A program made the position numbers and the translations under genes. A stretch of 64,000 nt of DNA, taken from NCBI GenBank assembly GCA_003013855.2, contig PVNU02000853.1, positions 1,736,001 to 1,800,000 of the forward strand. Direction: 5' to 3'. The stretch comes from Liriodendron chinense (lineage: Eukaryota > Streptophyta > Magnoliopsida > Magnoliales > Magnoliaceae). Shown in pieces: positions 34,031-45,000 of this stretch. Each line of letters opens with the position of its first letter. Positions within the stretch are counted from its first letter, which is position 1. The notes under the pieces were generated by a model. It saw only the letters and a program-made list of their open reading frames with translations. It did not search any database and was not told the DNA's origin.

Positions 34031-36426
34031 AGGGTCGAAAATAGTGACAAGGGGACTGTATCCTCCACGAATGATTCAATCATGTTTAACTCGTGGACAT
34101 CATCATCAACCTCCCGTGGTTGTTTGCATAAATCAAATATGTTAAGCTCAAGCGTCATATTTCCAAAGGACATTTGTACAAGTCCGTTTCTACAATTGAT
34201 AATGGCATTTGAAGTAGCTAGAAACGGTCGTCCAAGTATGACGGGAATTTGAGCACCGGTGCCTATCATGGGATGTGTGTCCAAGACAATAAAATCTACT
34301 GGGTAATAGAATTTATCAACTTGGACTAGAACATCCTCTATCATTCCTCTCGGTATCCGGATGGATCTATCAGCAAGTTGGAGTGTGGTTTTGGTGGGTT
34401 TCAATTCACCTAACCCAAGTTGTTCGTAGACCGAATATGGAATGAGATTCACACTTGCCCCCAAGTCGAGTAGGGCTTGTTTGATTCGGTAGTCTCCTAT
34501 GATGCATGAGATGGTTGGACTACCTGGATCCTTGTATTTTTGGGGCACCTCTTGTTTGATGATGGCGCTCAAATTCTCAGCCAAAAGAACTTTGTTGTGG
34601 ACGTTGCGTTTCCTTTTGACTGTACACAATTCCTTTAGAAATTTGGCATAAGATGGTATTTGTTTTATTGCATCCAACAGTGGGATGTTGATCTTTACCT
34701 GCTTGAAAACTTCCAGAATCTCCAGATTTTTATCTAAAGGTTTAGGTGAAATCAACCTTTGTGGAAATGGGACAACCGGCTTGTATTGTCTTTCCGGTTC
34801 TTTCTCTTGTGGAATATTGTTTGGGCTATCATCTTCTTTGGAAATTTCCGGATCCTTAGGCTTTGGAGCCTTCACCGGATTAGATTTGTCAATTTCTTTC
34901 CCACTTCTCAAAGTGGTGATAGCTTGGACATGTTCCGTATGGTGGGAGGATGAGCTTGCATCTTGTATCTCATACTGGGTCCTTGGGTTAGGAAGAGGTT
35001 GAGCAGGAAGTGTGCCCTTCTCTCTAACACTAAGGTGAGCTTCAACTCTAGCCAGAGATGTTTTCAATTCATTGATGGCTTGGTTTGAATTTTGATTGAA
35101 TTTCAATTGCTCTTGCATGAACCCATCTATTTTTAGAGAATTTGTCTTGTTATACTCATTCTGGACCGATACGAATGCACCCAACATCTCTTCTAGTGAT
35201 ACTTTTGGAGTGTTGTTTGCATTTGCATTGGGCCCATTCCTCCAACTGAAGTTGGGATGGTTCTTCCAATTAGGATTAAACGTGTTTGAGTTTGGAGCAC
35301 CATATTGCTCTTGATAACTGTTTATGGCATTTGTTTGTTCTTGTAAGATGCCTTGGACTACTGAAAATGTGGGACAATCTTGTGTAGCATGTTGATTTCC
35401 AGCACAAATTCCACAAACAGTTTCAACGTCAGTGGAGTTGATTGTTTCTCCTTTCCTTAATTCCATGGCTTCGACCTTTCTTGTAAGGCTAGCCAACCGT
35501 GCACTTTTGCTATCTTCTTCTGATAAGACATACATTCCTCCCTTTTCCTTTTGTTGGCCAGTCTTGGAACTTGTTGGTTTAGATGTGTCCCAAGACTGTG
35601 CACTCTCAGCCAATTCTTCCAAATAATCCCATGCTTCATCAGCTTCCTTATTCATGAACTCCCCATTACACATCATCTCTACAAATTGGCGCATGGATGA
35701 AGTCAGTCCTTCATAGAAAAAACTTATAATCCGCCAAATTTCATAGCCATGATGTGGGCATGCATTTAATAGGTCCTTAAACCTCTCCCAACATTGGGAA
35801 AAGGTTTCATCTTCCTTTTGGGCAAAGTTCATGATAAGGCGCTTAAGCATGTTCGTTTTGTGAGTAGGGAAGAATTTTTTTATAAATTCTCTGTGCATGT
35901 CAGTCCATGAACCAATTGATCTTGGCCTCAATGCATAAAGCCAACCCTTGGCTTTATCCTTAAGAGTGAAAGGGAAGAATTTAAGTCTTACTACATCTTC
36001 AGTCACATTTGCAAAGTGCATGGTGGTGATTACCTCATCAAACTCCCTAAGGTGTTGATAGGCACTTTCACTGTCTAAACCATGGAATTTAGGGAGAAGA
36101 TTGATCACTCCCGGTTTCAAATCCACATTCCCTGCATTTTGTGAAAAAATTATGCATGAGGGAGTGCTCGTTCTTACTGGTTGCAAGAAATCACGTAAAG
36201 TCCTTGGTCGGGGAACATCCTCAACCACATTCTCCCCTGTTTCAGTTTGATTTTGGACCGGGTTAGGTTGATTTGCAGCCATATTTTCAAATAAAATTGG
36301 AGAATCTAGCTGTCTCCTAGCACGTGGCTCTCTATCAATTCCTTCTACTATCCCCCCCTTCACTAATGAGTCGGTTATTGGAATCCCGAGCCCAATGTGG
36401 CATGCAAAACCAAAAATAAGAAACAA
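33997..36426 (-). CDS. gag-pro: Athila gag-protease (element L)
   Basis: 809 codons. Gag forms the particle: KFHGLDSESAYQHL near residues 113-126, conserved LYALRPRSIGSW near 163-174, zinc knuckle C338-x2-C341-x4-H346-x4-C351. Protease has LLDLGASVNLIP with Asp654; Athila proteases use DLGAS where others have DTG or DSG. The first ~25 residues are probably not native. The ATG at 36403, one frame over, gives the MPHWARDSN start seen in H, but L has seven Cs where H has six near 36352-36358, which shifts the frame. The frame ends at 33997, 34 bases into pol, because of a one-base deletion near 34050. Met49 is another possible start. Confidence 0.9.
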   Translation of the reverse strand: MFLIFGFACHIGLGIPITDSLVKGGIVEGIDREPRARRQLDSPILFENMAANQPNPVQNQTETGENVVEDVPRPRTLRDFLQPVRTSTPSCIIFSQNAGNVDLKPGVINLLPKFHGLDSESAYQHLREFDEVITTMHFANVTEDVVRLKFFPFTLKDKAKGWLYALRPRSIGSWTDMHREFIKKFFPTHKTNMLKRLIMNFAQKEDETFSQCWERFKDLLNACPHHGYEIWRIISFFYEGLTSSMRQFVEMMCNGEFMNKEADEAWDYLEELAESAQSWDTSKPTSSKTGQQKEKGGMYVLSEEDSKSARLASLTRKVEAMELRKGETINSTDVETVCGICAGNQHATQDCPTFSVVQGILQEQTNAINSYQEQYGAPNSNTFNPNWKNHPNFSWRNGPNANANNTPKVSLEEMLGAFVSVQNEYNKTNSLKIDGFMQEQLKFNQNSNQAINELKTSLARVEAHLSVREKGTLPAQPLPNPRTQYEIQDASSSSHHTEHVQAITTLRSGKEIDKSNPVKAPKPKDPEISKEDDSPNNIPQEKEPERQYKPVVPFPQRLISPKPLDKNLEILEVFKQVKINIPLLDAIKQIPSYAKFLKELCTVKRKRNVHNKVLLAENLSAIIKQEVPQKYKDPGSPTISCIIGDYRIKQALLDLGASVNLIPYSVYEQLGLGELKPTKTTLQLADRSIRIPRGMIEDVLVQVDKFYYPVDFIVLDTHPMIGTGAQIPVILGRPFLATSNAIINCRNGLVQMSFGNMTLELNIFDLCKQPREVDDDVHELNMIESFVEDTVPLSLFSTLWRHVWPIFTR

Positions 36427-36974
36427 AAAGAAAGAAGAATTCTTCCTCCCTTTTATTTACTCTTCTTTAAGACCGAAGCACAAGGTGTCTTGCAATGGCT
36501 AGGCCAGAAGCAAGGATAGAGACCGATTTCTCCTGGTCAATAGGGGTTCAGAGAACTCCCCACCCACTCTTTGAATCTTTTGAGAATAAGTGCAGAAAAA
36601 GGAAAAAGAAGAGTAGAGATGAGAAAAGAAATCTCTGAGCACAAGGTGATCCAAGGCGGCTGAGCCGACCAATAGGAATCCAGGTGGCAAAAAGGCCGAC
36701 CTTTTAGAGATCCAAAAGGAGTCTCCACCCACTCAACAAGAGATGAATAAGGTAGGAATGAATAGGAGAAGGAGAAGAGTAAGGTTTTAGAAGGATAGAA
36801 CCTGATTCGCACTTGAAATCCTTAAATCTTCTTCAGCTTCCTAGAAATCCCTGAAAAGAAAAATCAAATAAACAAACTAAGTTAGTCTAAAAATTTTAAA
36901 AAAAATCCTAAATAGATACTAATTTCAAAAATTTGTGAAAACCGTTAAAATCCCCGGCAACGGCGCCAAAAACT
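36427..36974 (-). other. Element L 5' leader with PBS
   Basis: The PBS at 36951-36968 is a perfect TGGCGCCGTTGCCGGGGA on the minus strand, matching the tRNA-Asp-type PBS of Athila. The spacer to the LTR is AGTTTT. The leader of about 0.5 kb is conserved with H and G, including caaggtgtcttgcaatggc. Confidence 0.88.
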
Positions 36975-37765
36975 TGTTCGCTCGCCTCAAGTGCAAGGCT
37001 GCGATGTAGTAATAAACTCGGTAAGACCGAGGTCGATCCACAGGGACTTATGTAGGATCTCACAAACTCATCCACAAGTGTCTATTGAAATCTACTAATC
37101 AGATTTTTATATGAAATTGATGTGAATAACAGAAGTTTAATTAAATTGAAAGTAACTAATTATAAGAAGACACTAGGGGTTCAAGGATCCACTCGTAGCA
37201 ATCCTTGATGTTCAATCCGCTGTGGTTTCTCATTCTCTCAACTAGAATCGATATTCAAATCTATCTAGTCGGATGATAAAGCTGTTAAACCAAACAGTCC
37301 GTAATATGTAAGTTCTATGCATCAGATTCGCTCAATGTAGGCTGAGCTGAGCATGCTCAATTGCATAGGTCATTCCCCTTTCCTATAGGTCCAGTTCACA
37401 ATCATAACCATCCTCAAGTCCTCTCACAAGACAAGGCTAGATCAGGGTTTGAACTGGATTCAAATCACATGCACAGTCCTTACATATTCCAGAAAATCAA
37501 CAAAAATAGAACTTTGGCAGGAAGTCCCTTTATAAAGAGCTTAGTACTAGAGCGCACTCCAATTCCTCGGATCATACAGGTCTAGACCGTTACAAACGAA
37601 TTAAGAAGATAAGTAATTCATCCAAACATCCATAAGTCATCACAAGACTAAGAAAAATTACTTAAAAACTTGTATAAACTTCAAACCTTAGTTCATAATC
37701 ATGAATTCCAAACTGAAAACCACTTAACTACGAATTAAAACATCTTGGATCCACTACAAGCTTCA

Positions 37766-37787
37766 CCTCTTAGCCCTAGCTAAGAGG
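37766..37787 (-). repeat. Conserved LTR stem-loop (element L 5' LTR copy)
   Basis: In sense: CCTCTTAGC, loop TAGG, GCTAAGAGG, a perfect 9-bp stem about 160-190 bp downstream of the TATA box, so inside the RNA. Equivalent copies occur at 486, 3683, 7803, 9039, 13543, 19710, 21042, 23475, 26113, 28958, 39272, 41252, 44392, 56374 and 63858. Confidence 0.85.
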
Positions 37788-37946
37788 TTTAGCTGCTCAT
37801 GATCCAAGGAAACATGAAACAACTACAAAAAGCATGAAAACAGCAAAGCAAACCAAACGGAGTTGTGAAACTCCAATCTCCACTTCCACAGTCTCCAACC
37901 TCGCTTGAACCCTTCTAGGATACCCTAGGAATAATCCCTAGGTGTC

Positions 37947-37954
37947 TTTTTATA
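37947..37954 (-). promoter_or_regulatory. LTR promoter TATA box (element L 5' LTR)
   Basis: TATAAAAA on the minus strand, about 110 bp downstream of the nearest dyad. It is the expected RNA polymerase II start-site signal for the element's genomic RNA. Confidence 0.75.
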
Positions 37955-38061
37955 GTCTGGAGGCTCCACAACTTCGGAAGAATCGAGAAAGTGCGTAACA
38001 CTTACGCAGCGCAGAGAAAATCGGACTTGATTTGGAAATTTCTAAGTTCTTACGCATGGCC

Positions 38062-38372
38062 GACCGGTCATGACCGGTCGGCCTCAATAACTGACCACTC
38101 CAGCAACCATAGCCGACCGGTCATGACCGATCGGCCTTGTAAAACTTTAATCTAGCAAGTATGCCCGACCGGTCAAGACCGGTCGGGCCTGTTTATCTTC
38201 AGTCCAGCAATCATGTCCGACCGGTCATGACCGGTCGGACGTGTTCAGCAATTCTCCAGCAGCTGTGGCCGACCGGTCAAGACCGGTCGGTCATCTTTAT
38301 TTGTTCTTCGGTGTGCATGGCTGACCGGTCTAGACCGGTCAGGCTTCCTTGGCCGACCGGTCAAGACCGGTC
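38062..38372 (-). repeat. U3 array of seven GACCGGTC dyads (element L 5' LTR)
   Basis: Each unit is GACCGGTCATGACCGGTC or a near variant with AA or TA in the centre; the ATGA form is a perfect 18-bp palindrome. Centre-to-centre distances are 53, 52, 52, 52, 52 and 32 bp. The bases outside the core also pair (CC..GG, TC..GA, CT..AG). Most spacers share tccagca. Confidence 0.95.
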
Positions 38373-40045
38373 AGCCTCTTTTCTTTTTATTTTCCTTCTT
38401 TCTTTCTTCTGCTTTCTCTTCTTCTTCACTTCCTTCTATGCTTCGGCCCTCCTTTGGGTCTTCATCCAAGGTCCTAAACATGTTCTTTTCAACTTCAAAT
38501 GGGTGGAGTTCACTCTCAATCCTGTAGTCACAAAACATGCATTAGATTCATCTATAAACCATGCAAACCTTGCACAATGAGTGATGAATTGGGGTTAGAA
38601 TATACACAATTAGGAGCTCAACATAGGAACGAGAGTAAAGTTTACCCAATTGGAGACCAAAAAGAATACATTAGGATCCTTTGAATGAAGGCCCAAGGTG
38701 GACCAAAGAAGAAAGAAGAAAGAGGGAGAAAAGAAAACAAAGAAAAGAAGAAAAAGAAGAAAATGTTCAAGGGCCGACCGATCCAGACTGGTTGGCTGAC
38801 CTGCTGGCCCCTGTGAAGATTGCAAGACAAAGGACCAGTTGGTCCGACCGGTCTTGACCGGTCGGCCAACAAGTCGGTGCCCTCTAGAAACTCTCTGGAC
38901 ATAAAATCAGTCTGGTCCGACCGGTCAGCCATCAACTCAGGAAACCTCCAGCAGTACTTTGGACTGTCAAACAGAGAGGTCCGACCGGTCGTGACCGGTC
39001 GGCCATGTGTTCAAACAGCAGTTTCTATTCTGGGCTCCGATTTTCTTTACGCAGTGCGTATCCTTACACAAATTCTAGATGATTCCGACGCTGCGGAGCC
39101 TCCCCACTATAAAAGGACACCTAAAAATCATTCATAGGGCATCTTAGAAGGGATTGAGCATGGTGGGAGACAGCGGAAGTCGATTTCGGAGTTCTACAAC
39201 TCCTCCTAGTTTGCTTTCTGGTTTATATTTTTTTAGTTGTTTTCATGTTTCCTTAGATCATGAACGGCTAACCTCTTAGCTAGGGCTAAGAGGTGAACCT
39301 TGTAGTGAATCTAAGATGTTTGATTTGGTTTCAAGTTGGATTTATATTGAAGAACAATGGTTTGAAGTTTAATTCAAGTACTAAGTAGTTTTTCTTAGTC
39401 TTATAATGACTCATGGATGTTTGGAAGAATTGCTTGAGTTCTTAATTGTTGTGAACTATTCTAGACCTGTATGATCTGAGGAATTAAAATACACTCTAGA
39501 TTTATGATCTTCATGTGGGAACTTCTTACCAAAAGTCTACTTTTCTAGAAATTCTGAAGTATGTGAGACTATGAATATGGTTTGAATCAAGTTCAAGACA
39601 ACAGGATTTAATGATGGTTATGATTGTGATCTTAGCCTATTGGAATTGGGACTGACCTATGCAATTGAGTATGCTCGTCCTAGCTTGCATTGAGTGAATC
39701 ATATACATGGATCATACATATGACAGATTGTTTGGTTTAACTGCTCTATCATCCGACTAGATAGAACTTAATTTCGATTCTAATTGAGAAAGTGAGAAAC
39801 CACAGCGAATTGAGCATCAGGGATTGCTACAAGTGGATCCATGAACCCCTAGTGCCTTTTATTAATTGATTACCTTCAGTTTAATTCAACATTACTATTA
39901 CATCAATCTTTTACAAATCTGTTTTGTTAGCTCTTTAGTAGAACTATTGGCAGTGTTTGTGGATTCCTACATAAGTCCTTGTGGATCGACCTCAGTCTTA
40001 CCGAGATTATTACTACATCGCAACCCTACACTTGGGGAAGCAACA

Positions 40046-40152
40046 CCAAGATTTCCTAGACGTTTTCTAACTCGTCTGTGATAAACTAGGCCTTCAACTA
40101 AATCTCCCTCACTTAGAAGTCGCGATGTATGATCACGCCCCCAATGAGGCAT
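40046..40152 (-). pseudogene. gag: Athila gag N-terminal fragment (element D)
   Basis: The first ~35 codons, MPHWGRDHTSRLLSEGDLVEG, match the gag start of H and the shifted start of L. The frame is cut at 40046 by the end of element E. The remainder is not in the window. Confidence 0.75.
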
Positions 40153-40412
40153 AAAACACACAAAAGCTAAACTAAACCTAAAAATAAGAAAAAAAAAATA
40201 ATAAAAGTGTCTAAGTGAGAATGATGTTACCGGATGGAAGAACTATGTTAGAGAAGAAAAATCCTCCAAAACAAACAAAATATGTTAGTAAAAAAATTCT
40301 GATAAAAACCTACTAAAACAGTAAATCCTAACCTAACCTATCAAACCTAACAATACCCTAATTATAAAAATTAGAACCGTTAACCTAATCCCCGGCAACG
40401 GCGCCAAAAACT

Positions 40413-42002
40413 TGTTCGCTCGCCTCAAGTGTAAGGCTGTGATGTAGTAATAATTCTCGGTAAGACCAAGGTCAATCCTCAGGGATTGTCATAATAATTC
40501 TAAGTTTTATAACTTCGATGGGCTAAATTCAGATTTGTAATGATGGATGGTAATTAGGAACTTAAATTTATCTACTTAAGAAGTAAATCAAGGAAATAAA
40601 CACTAGAGTGCCAAGGATCTACTAATAATCATTCACAATGCCAATTCAAACCATTCAAGCCAATAACACAATTTGAATCGGAGTTCTATCCCTATCCAAT
40701 CAGAATATGGAGCAATCAAATCACCATAATGCATCTAACATAGATGGATCATCCACTGATATGGTCCTCTCATAATCAACTAAGGCATTGGGTATATTCA
40801 ATCACACAACCCAATCCTTCACAAAACAAGTACGATCACATTCATAATTCTTCCTCAAGCCTTTTCACTAAACTTGATTTAGAAGCATGAATTGAACTTC
40901 TATTGAACCAAAATCAATACATAAACACCTATCTTAGATTAAATCAAAAGATAAAAACCCTTTCTGGTTTAGTTCTAGATAAGCTTTTAGGAAACTTAAT
41001 TTGTAAGATCCCCCTAACATTCAACATATCATGATGAATCTATGATCTTTACAACCCAATATCCTATCAATCAACACCCCCATTAAGCAATCTCAGTAAT
41101 TAAAACATCTCATGTAAGAGCAATCACAAGACATAGAAGATTAACTAAAAATACTAACTTTATTTCAAACTTGAACTAGAAGTGTTCTTCATAAAACCAA
41201 AAAGTACTTGAACTAATTCAAATTGAACATTGCAAACAACTAAAAGCTTCACCTCTTAGCCCCAGCTAAGAGGTTTAGCTTACCATTAATAGGTTAAATT
41301 AAAGCTTAAAGGAAAAACTACAAAAAACATAGAAAAATCGAGTTTGGAGAAGTTGCAGATGCTCCACAGCGATCTCCTTCACCTCCCACGACTTCCCAAG
41401 CCTTCTCTGATGCCTATAGTTCCACCCCTAGGTGTCCGTTTATAATAGAGAGGCTCTACCGCCTCAGAAACTTCCAGAATTGTGTAAGGACTCTCGTAGC
41501 ACATGATTTTCAAAGCTTGCTGAGCAAGCTTGCTGGAATGCTGCTGAAATACGCTAGCTACCTATTGGCCGACCGGTCTTGACTGGTCGAGATGGCTGGC
41601 CGACCATCTAAACCGGTCTAGCAGAGGTCCAAGGAGAGTCCAGAGAGCACAAGAGGGGGGCCGACCGGTTAAGACCGGTCGGACCACTTGGTCCTTTGTA
41701 CAGAGAGTTGGAAGGAGGGCTGGTGTGGTGGCCAACTGGTCAAGACCGGTCTAGGCCCTATTTCTTCATTTTTTCTTTCTTTCTTTCTCATCTCTTCTCT
41801 CCTTCTTTCTTATTCCTTCTTTGGCACACCTTTGGTCTTCATCCAAGAGCTTCTAAATAGGTCTTTTAACTATTGTTTGTGTGAAGTCTCTCTCTCATTC
41901 CTACATCAACAAAACATGCATTAGATGGGTCTTTTAAGCATGCAAACCATGCATATAATGCGATGCAATAGGCTAAAATATGTATAAAATGGGAGCTCAA
42001 AA
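40413..42002 (-). repeat. Element D 5' LTR
   Basis: Starts TGTTCGCTCGCCTCAAG and ends GAGCTCAAAA, a one-base change from the usual GAGCTCAACA. Stem-loop at 41252-41273. A decayed dyad array lies at 41568-41755, with a mixture of intact gaccggtc and mutated copies. Confidence 0.9.
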
Positions 42003-45000
42003 GTAGTCTAACACGACACCCTATGCATACGCGTGGGGAGGCTTAAGGAGCAGCTAGAATTTTAGCTAAGTCCTGAGAGGGGGGGGGGGGGGGGGGGGTA
42101 ATTAGGACCGTTTAAAATCTTTTCACCTACTTAACAATTTTAGCAAATTAAACTAAATAAGTGATTAACACTTCTACTTCCAAGCCTAAGTGGGTTCAAT
42201 CAATAGACTAACTTATGATGAAAATAATTAACATCCTAGTCTAAGCATGCATAGATCAACTTATAATAAAACTAATCAAGATCCTAATCTATGCAACCTA
42301 AGTATACTATAGAGGATTGGATCAATTAAGCTCAAGTCTACACTAGGAGTTAAAGTACATCATGTGTGTGTGGATGTGCCTATCAAGTGCCTAGCATACA
42401 TTCCTAATTACGCATTCAAAATTAAACACTTAAACACAATACATAATGAGAAATGTGCTCCAATACAATTACAAACATAATGATGTATAGTAGTTCGACT
42501 ACTTGTCTACTCCACTCCCGGTTCAAGTATTCACTAAATAGTTTAAATCTAGTTCCTCCCAACCAAGGTGTTTTAAATCGGATCCACCCAAACGAGGAGT
42601 TTACAGGTTCCTCCCAACCTACACGTTCACACCCGTGTTGGTGGCTCCCCTTGGAGACCTGCTTAGGCCCGCCAAACGTGCCAAGGAACGGCAACGTCCC
42701 TAAATTTTGGCCAGGCAAATGAGCCAAGGAGTGCCAAACAACCCCTAGTCTTTAGGCCGACAAATAGGCCAAGGGACAGCTAACGTCCCTAGAGTTTTAG
42801 GCTTAACAAACAAGCTAAGGATCGGTAAACGACCCTAGTTTGAGTTTGACAAACAAACTCTACACTCAACTCCCACAGGGAATTGAGTAGATGGACTCTT
42901 AACAAAGACAACCTTACTTATCGGATTGAGCCCCTTTGATGCGCCACTTTTGGTTGCTTGATGTCCGCTCTCCTGTGCTTCAATTAGCTACCCTTGTGCT
43001 CCCCCGATCTTTGATGTCGCTGCTTTGCCAAGGCTTCAGCTCCAAGATCAACTCCCTTGCATGTGATGCTCCATTGGAGATGCCCAAGGTGTTAGGGAAT
43101 GGTGAAACCTCTACAAATGATAGGAAATGGGTTTTCTAGAGGTATACACCTATTTAGACTCCAAGGTGGTGTTTAGACAAGGGATTTAACCATGATCAAG
43201 GTGTCTAAACTCCTAGGAATCAAGAGGGAACAAGTCGATTCTCATATTGCCATTAATGGCCCAAGCTTGTGATGAAACACAAGGAGAATGACTTGCTATG
43301 GGTTTGGAATAGAGCCTCTAATGATCTTTAGCAATGGTGGCCTCTATCTCCTCAAAATCCTCTCTTGGCCCTAAAAATGAACCCCCACTTTTATAAAGTT
43401 TCTCCCAATGGTTAAATAACAGGCATATTCGAGCAGGGTCGGGCGCCCGGTGGACACTGGGTCGGGCACCCGAAATCCAGTCCATAAAAAGGTTTTAGTC
43501 GCTGGACAGATTTGGAGTCGGTCAGGTGCCCGGACAAGGTGTAGTCGAGTGCCCATGACCATACTTTCATTAGTTGGGAGCCCGGTGGTCTCTTTGGTCG
43601 GGCGCCTGAAATTCAGTCCAGAATGGGTCTGTGCTGCTGGATATTTTTTGCACTAGTCAGGTGTTCAGCTCTTAAATGTGCATATTCTAACCCCATTTTA
43701 TCACTAACTATGCTTAAAATACATGATTAAAGACCCAACTAATGCATGGTTTTGTGGATATAGGAATGAGAGAGAGGACTCATCGATTGAAGGCTTAAAG
43801 GCGCTATTTACAAGCATTGAAGATCACAAGACCAAGCGTCAAAGGATGGAAGAAAGAAGCAAAGGAGAGAAGAAAGAAGCAGAAGGATACATTGAAGATC
43901 GGTCGTCCGACCGGTTGTCTATAGCCTAAAGACCGGTCGTCAGACCGATCCGAACACTCAACAGAAGGTGGCCCTTTGCAAATCTCACTGGACCTATCAA
44001 GACCAGTCGTGCGACCGGTTGTCCACTGCTCAGACCGGTCGTGCAACCGGTCCTTGAATTAAAAATCTAAGTTTGAATTCGTGAAAAAGTCTCTGGACAG
44101 TTTTTTCACTTTTGAGACCAGTCGTGTGACCAGTCGTCTGCGTAACAGGGCGTGTTCCACAAGCTCCGATTTTCTCTGCGCAGTTTGGGATTTCTTGCGC
44201 AATCTAAAACTCTCTGCACTATTCTATAAAAGGAGACTTAGGGCTTCTTCCTAAGGCATCCTAGAAGTGATTGAGCACGGTGGGAGATGGCGGAAGTCGG
44301 ATTTGGAGTTCTACAACTCCTCCTAGTTTGTTTTTCTAGTTTTATGCTTTGTTTAGTTGTTTCATGTTTCCTTGGATCATGAACGGCTAAACCTCTTAGC
44401 TAGGGTTAAGAGGTGAAGCTTGTAGTGAATCTAAGATGTTTCAATTCGTTGATTTGATTTCAAGTTGATTTATTAGTGAAGAACAATGGTTTAAAGTTTA
44501 AATAAAGCTCTAAGTAGTTTTTCTTAATCTTATTATGGCTCATGAATGTTTAGAAGAATTGCTTGAGTTCTTAATTATTTTGAGCTAGTCTAGACCTTTA
44601 TGATCCGAGAAATTGGATTCAATACGCTCTAGATCTATGATCTTCATGTGGGAGATTCATACCAGAAGTCTATTTTTCTGAAAATTTTGGATTCTGTAAG
44701 ATTGTGTATGTGGTTTGGATCAAGTTCAAATCATGATCTAGTTTTATATTGTGACAGGATTTAATGATGATTATGGTTGTGATCTTAACCTATTGGAATT
44801 GGGACTGACCTATGCAATTGAGTGTGCTCAAGTCCTCGCTCGAATTGAGAGAATCATGTACATGAGTCATGTATATGACAGATTGTTTGTTTTAACCGCT
44901 CTATCATCCGACGAGATAGAGCTTAATTTCGATTCTAGTTGAGAAAGTAAGAAACTATAGCGAATTGAGCATCAAGGATTGCTACAAGTGGATCCTTGAA

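Larger units (their letters stand above)
28166..38623 (-). mobile_element. Element L: near-complete autonomous-type Athila element, TSD TAGGA
   Basis: A 10.46-kb minus-strand element with LTRs 28166-29816 (1651 bp) and 36975-38623 (1649 bp), flanked by TAGGA at 28161-28165 and 38624-38628. Order in the sense direction: 5' LTR, PBS, leader, gag-protease, pol (RT, RNase H, integrase), 3' untranslated region with two PPT copies, 3' LTR. I count about 14 differences between the LTRs by eye, under 1%, so it is the youngest complete insertion here. It is the likely autonomous relative of G and H, but carries a one-base deletion between protease and pol. No env-like ORF is present. Confidence 0.96.
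36975..38623 (-). repeat. Element L 5' LTR
   Basis: 1649 bp, TGTTCGCTCGCCTCAAG ... GGAGCTCAACA on the plus strand. In the sense direction (right to left): U3 with seven 18-bp dyads starting at 38355, 38323, 38271, 38219, 38167, 38115 and 38062; TATA box at 37947-37954; stem-loop at 37766-37787; LTR end at 36975. Confidence 0.96.
4417..40045 (+). mobile_element. Element E: degenerate autonomous-type Athila element, interrupted four times
   Basis: Plus-strand Athila element reconstructed only by position. Its protease end and pol lie at 4417-6949 and 24211-24823, the pol end and 3' untranslated region at 26900-28061, and the 3' LTR at 28062-28165 plus 38629-40045. Insertions F, G, K and L interrupt it. 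Each of G, K and L is bounded by a perfect 5-bp duplication of E sequence, and E reads straight across when an insertion is ignored. E lies inside element D: at 40046 the sequence becomes the gag start of D. E's 5' LTR, leader and gag are outside the window, beyond F. Confidence 0.88.
28062..40045 (+). repeat. Element E 3' LTR, split by element L
   Basis: The first 104 bp are at 28062-28165 (TGTTGAGATCTTAATTG...) and the rest at 38629-40045, ending CTTGGGGAAGCAACA. Removing L and one TAGGA copy gives about 1.52 kb. It carries a degraded GACCGGTC array at 38773-39005, a TATA box in cactataaaagg near 39108, and the conserved stem-loop at 39272-39293. The terminal GCGAACA seen in other copies is shortened to GCAACA. 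Confidence 0.88.
40046..42002 (-). mobile_element. Element D: Athila 5' end (gag start, leader, PBS, 5' LTR)
   Basis: The part of a minus-strand Athila element visible to the right of element E. The rest should lie left of the window. It holds a gag start fragment, a leader, a PBS (40389-40406, perfect TGGCGCCGTTGCCGGGGA in sense) and a 1590-bp LTR. It sits in the left LTR of copia element B, where B's LTR homology starts abruptly at 42003. Confidence 0.88.

Noticed and set aside
42079..42098. Telomere-like or satellite repeat
   Set aside because: It is a simple G run inside a copia LTR, also present in shorter form in the sister LTR.
42936..43139. Host gene fragment in the copia LTR
   Set aside because: The same frame appears in the other LTR (49041-49223), so it is LTR sequence; no known domain.
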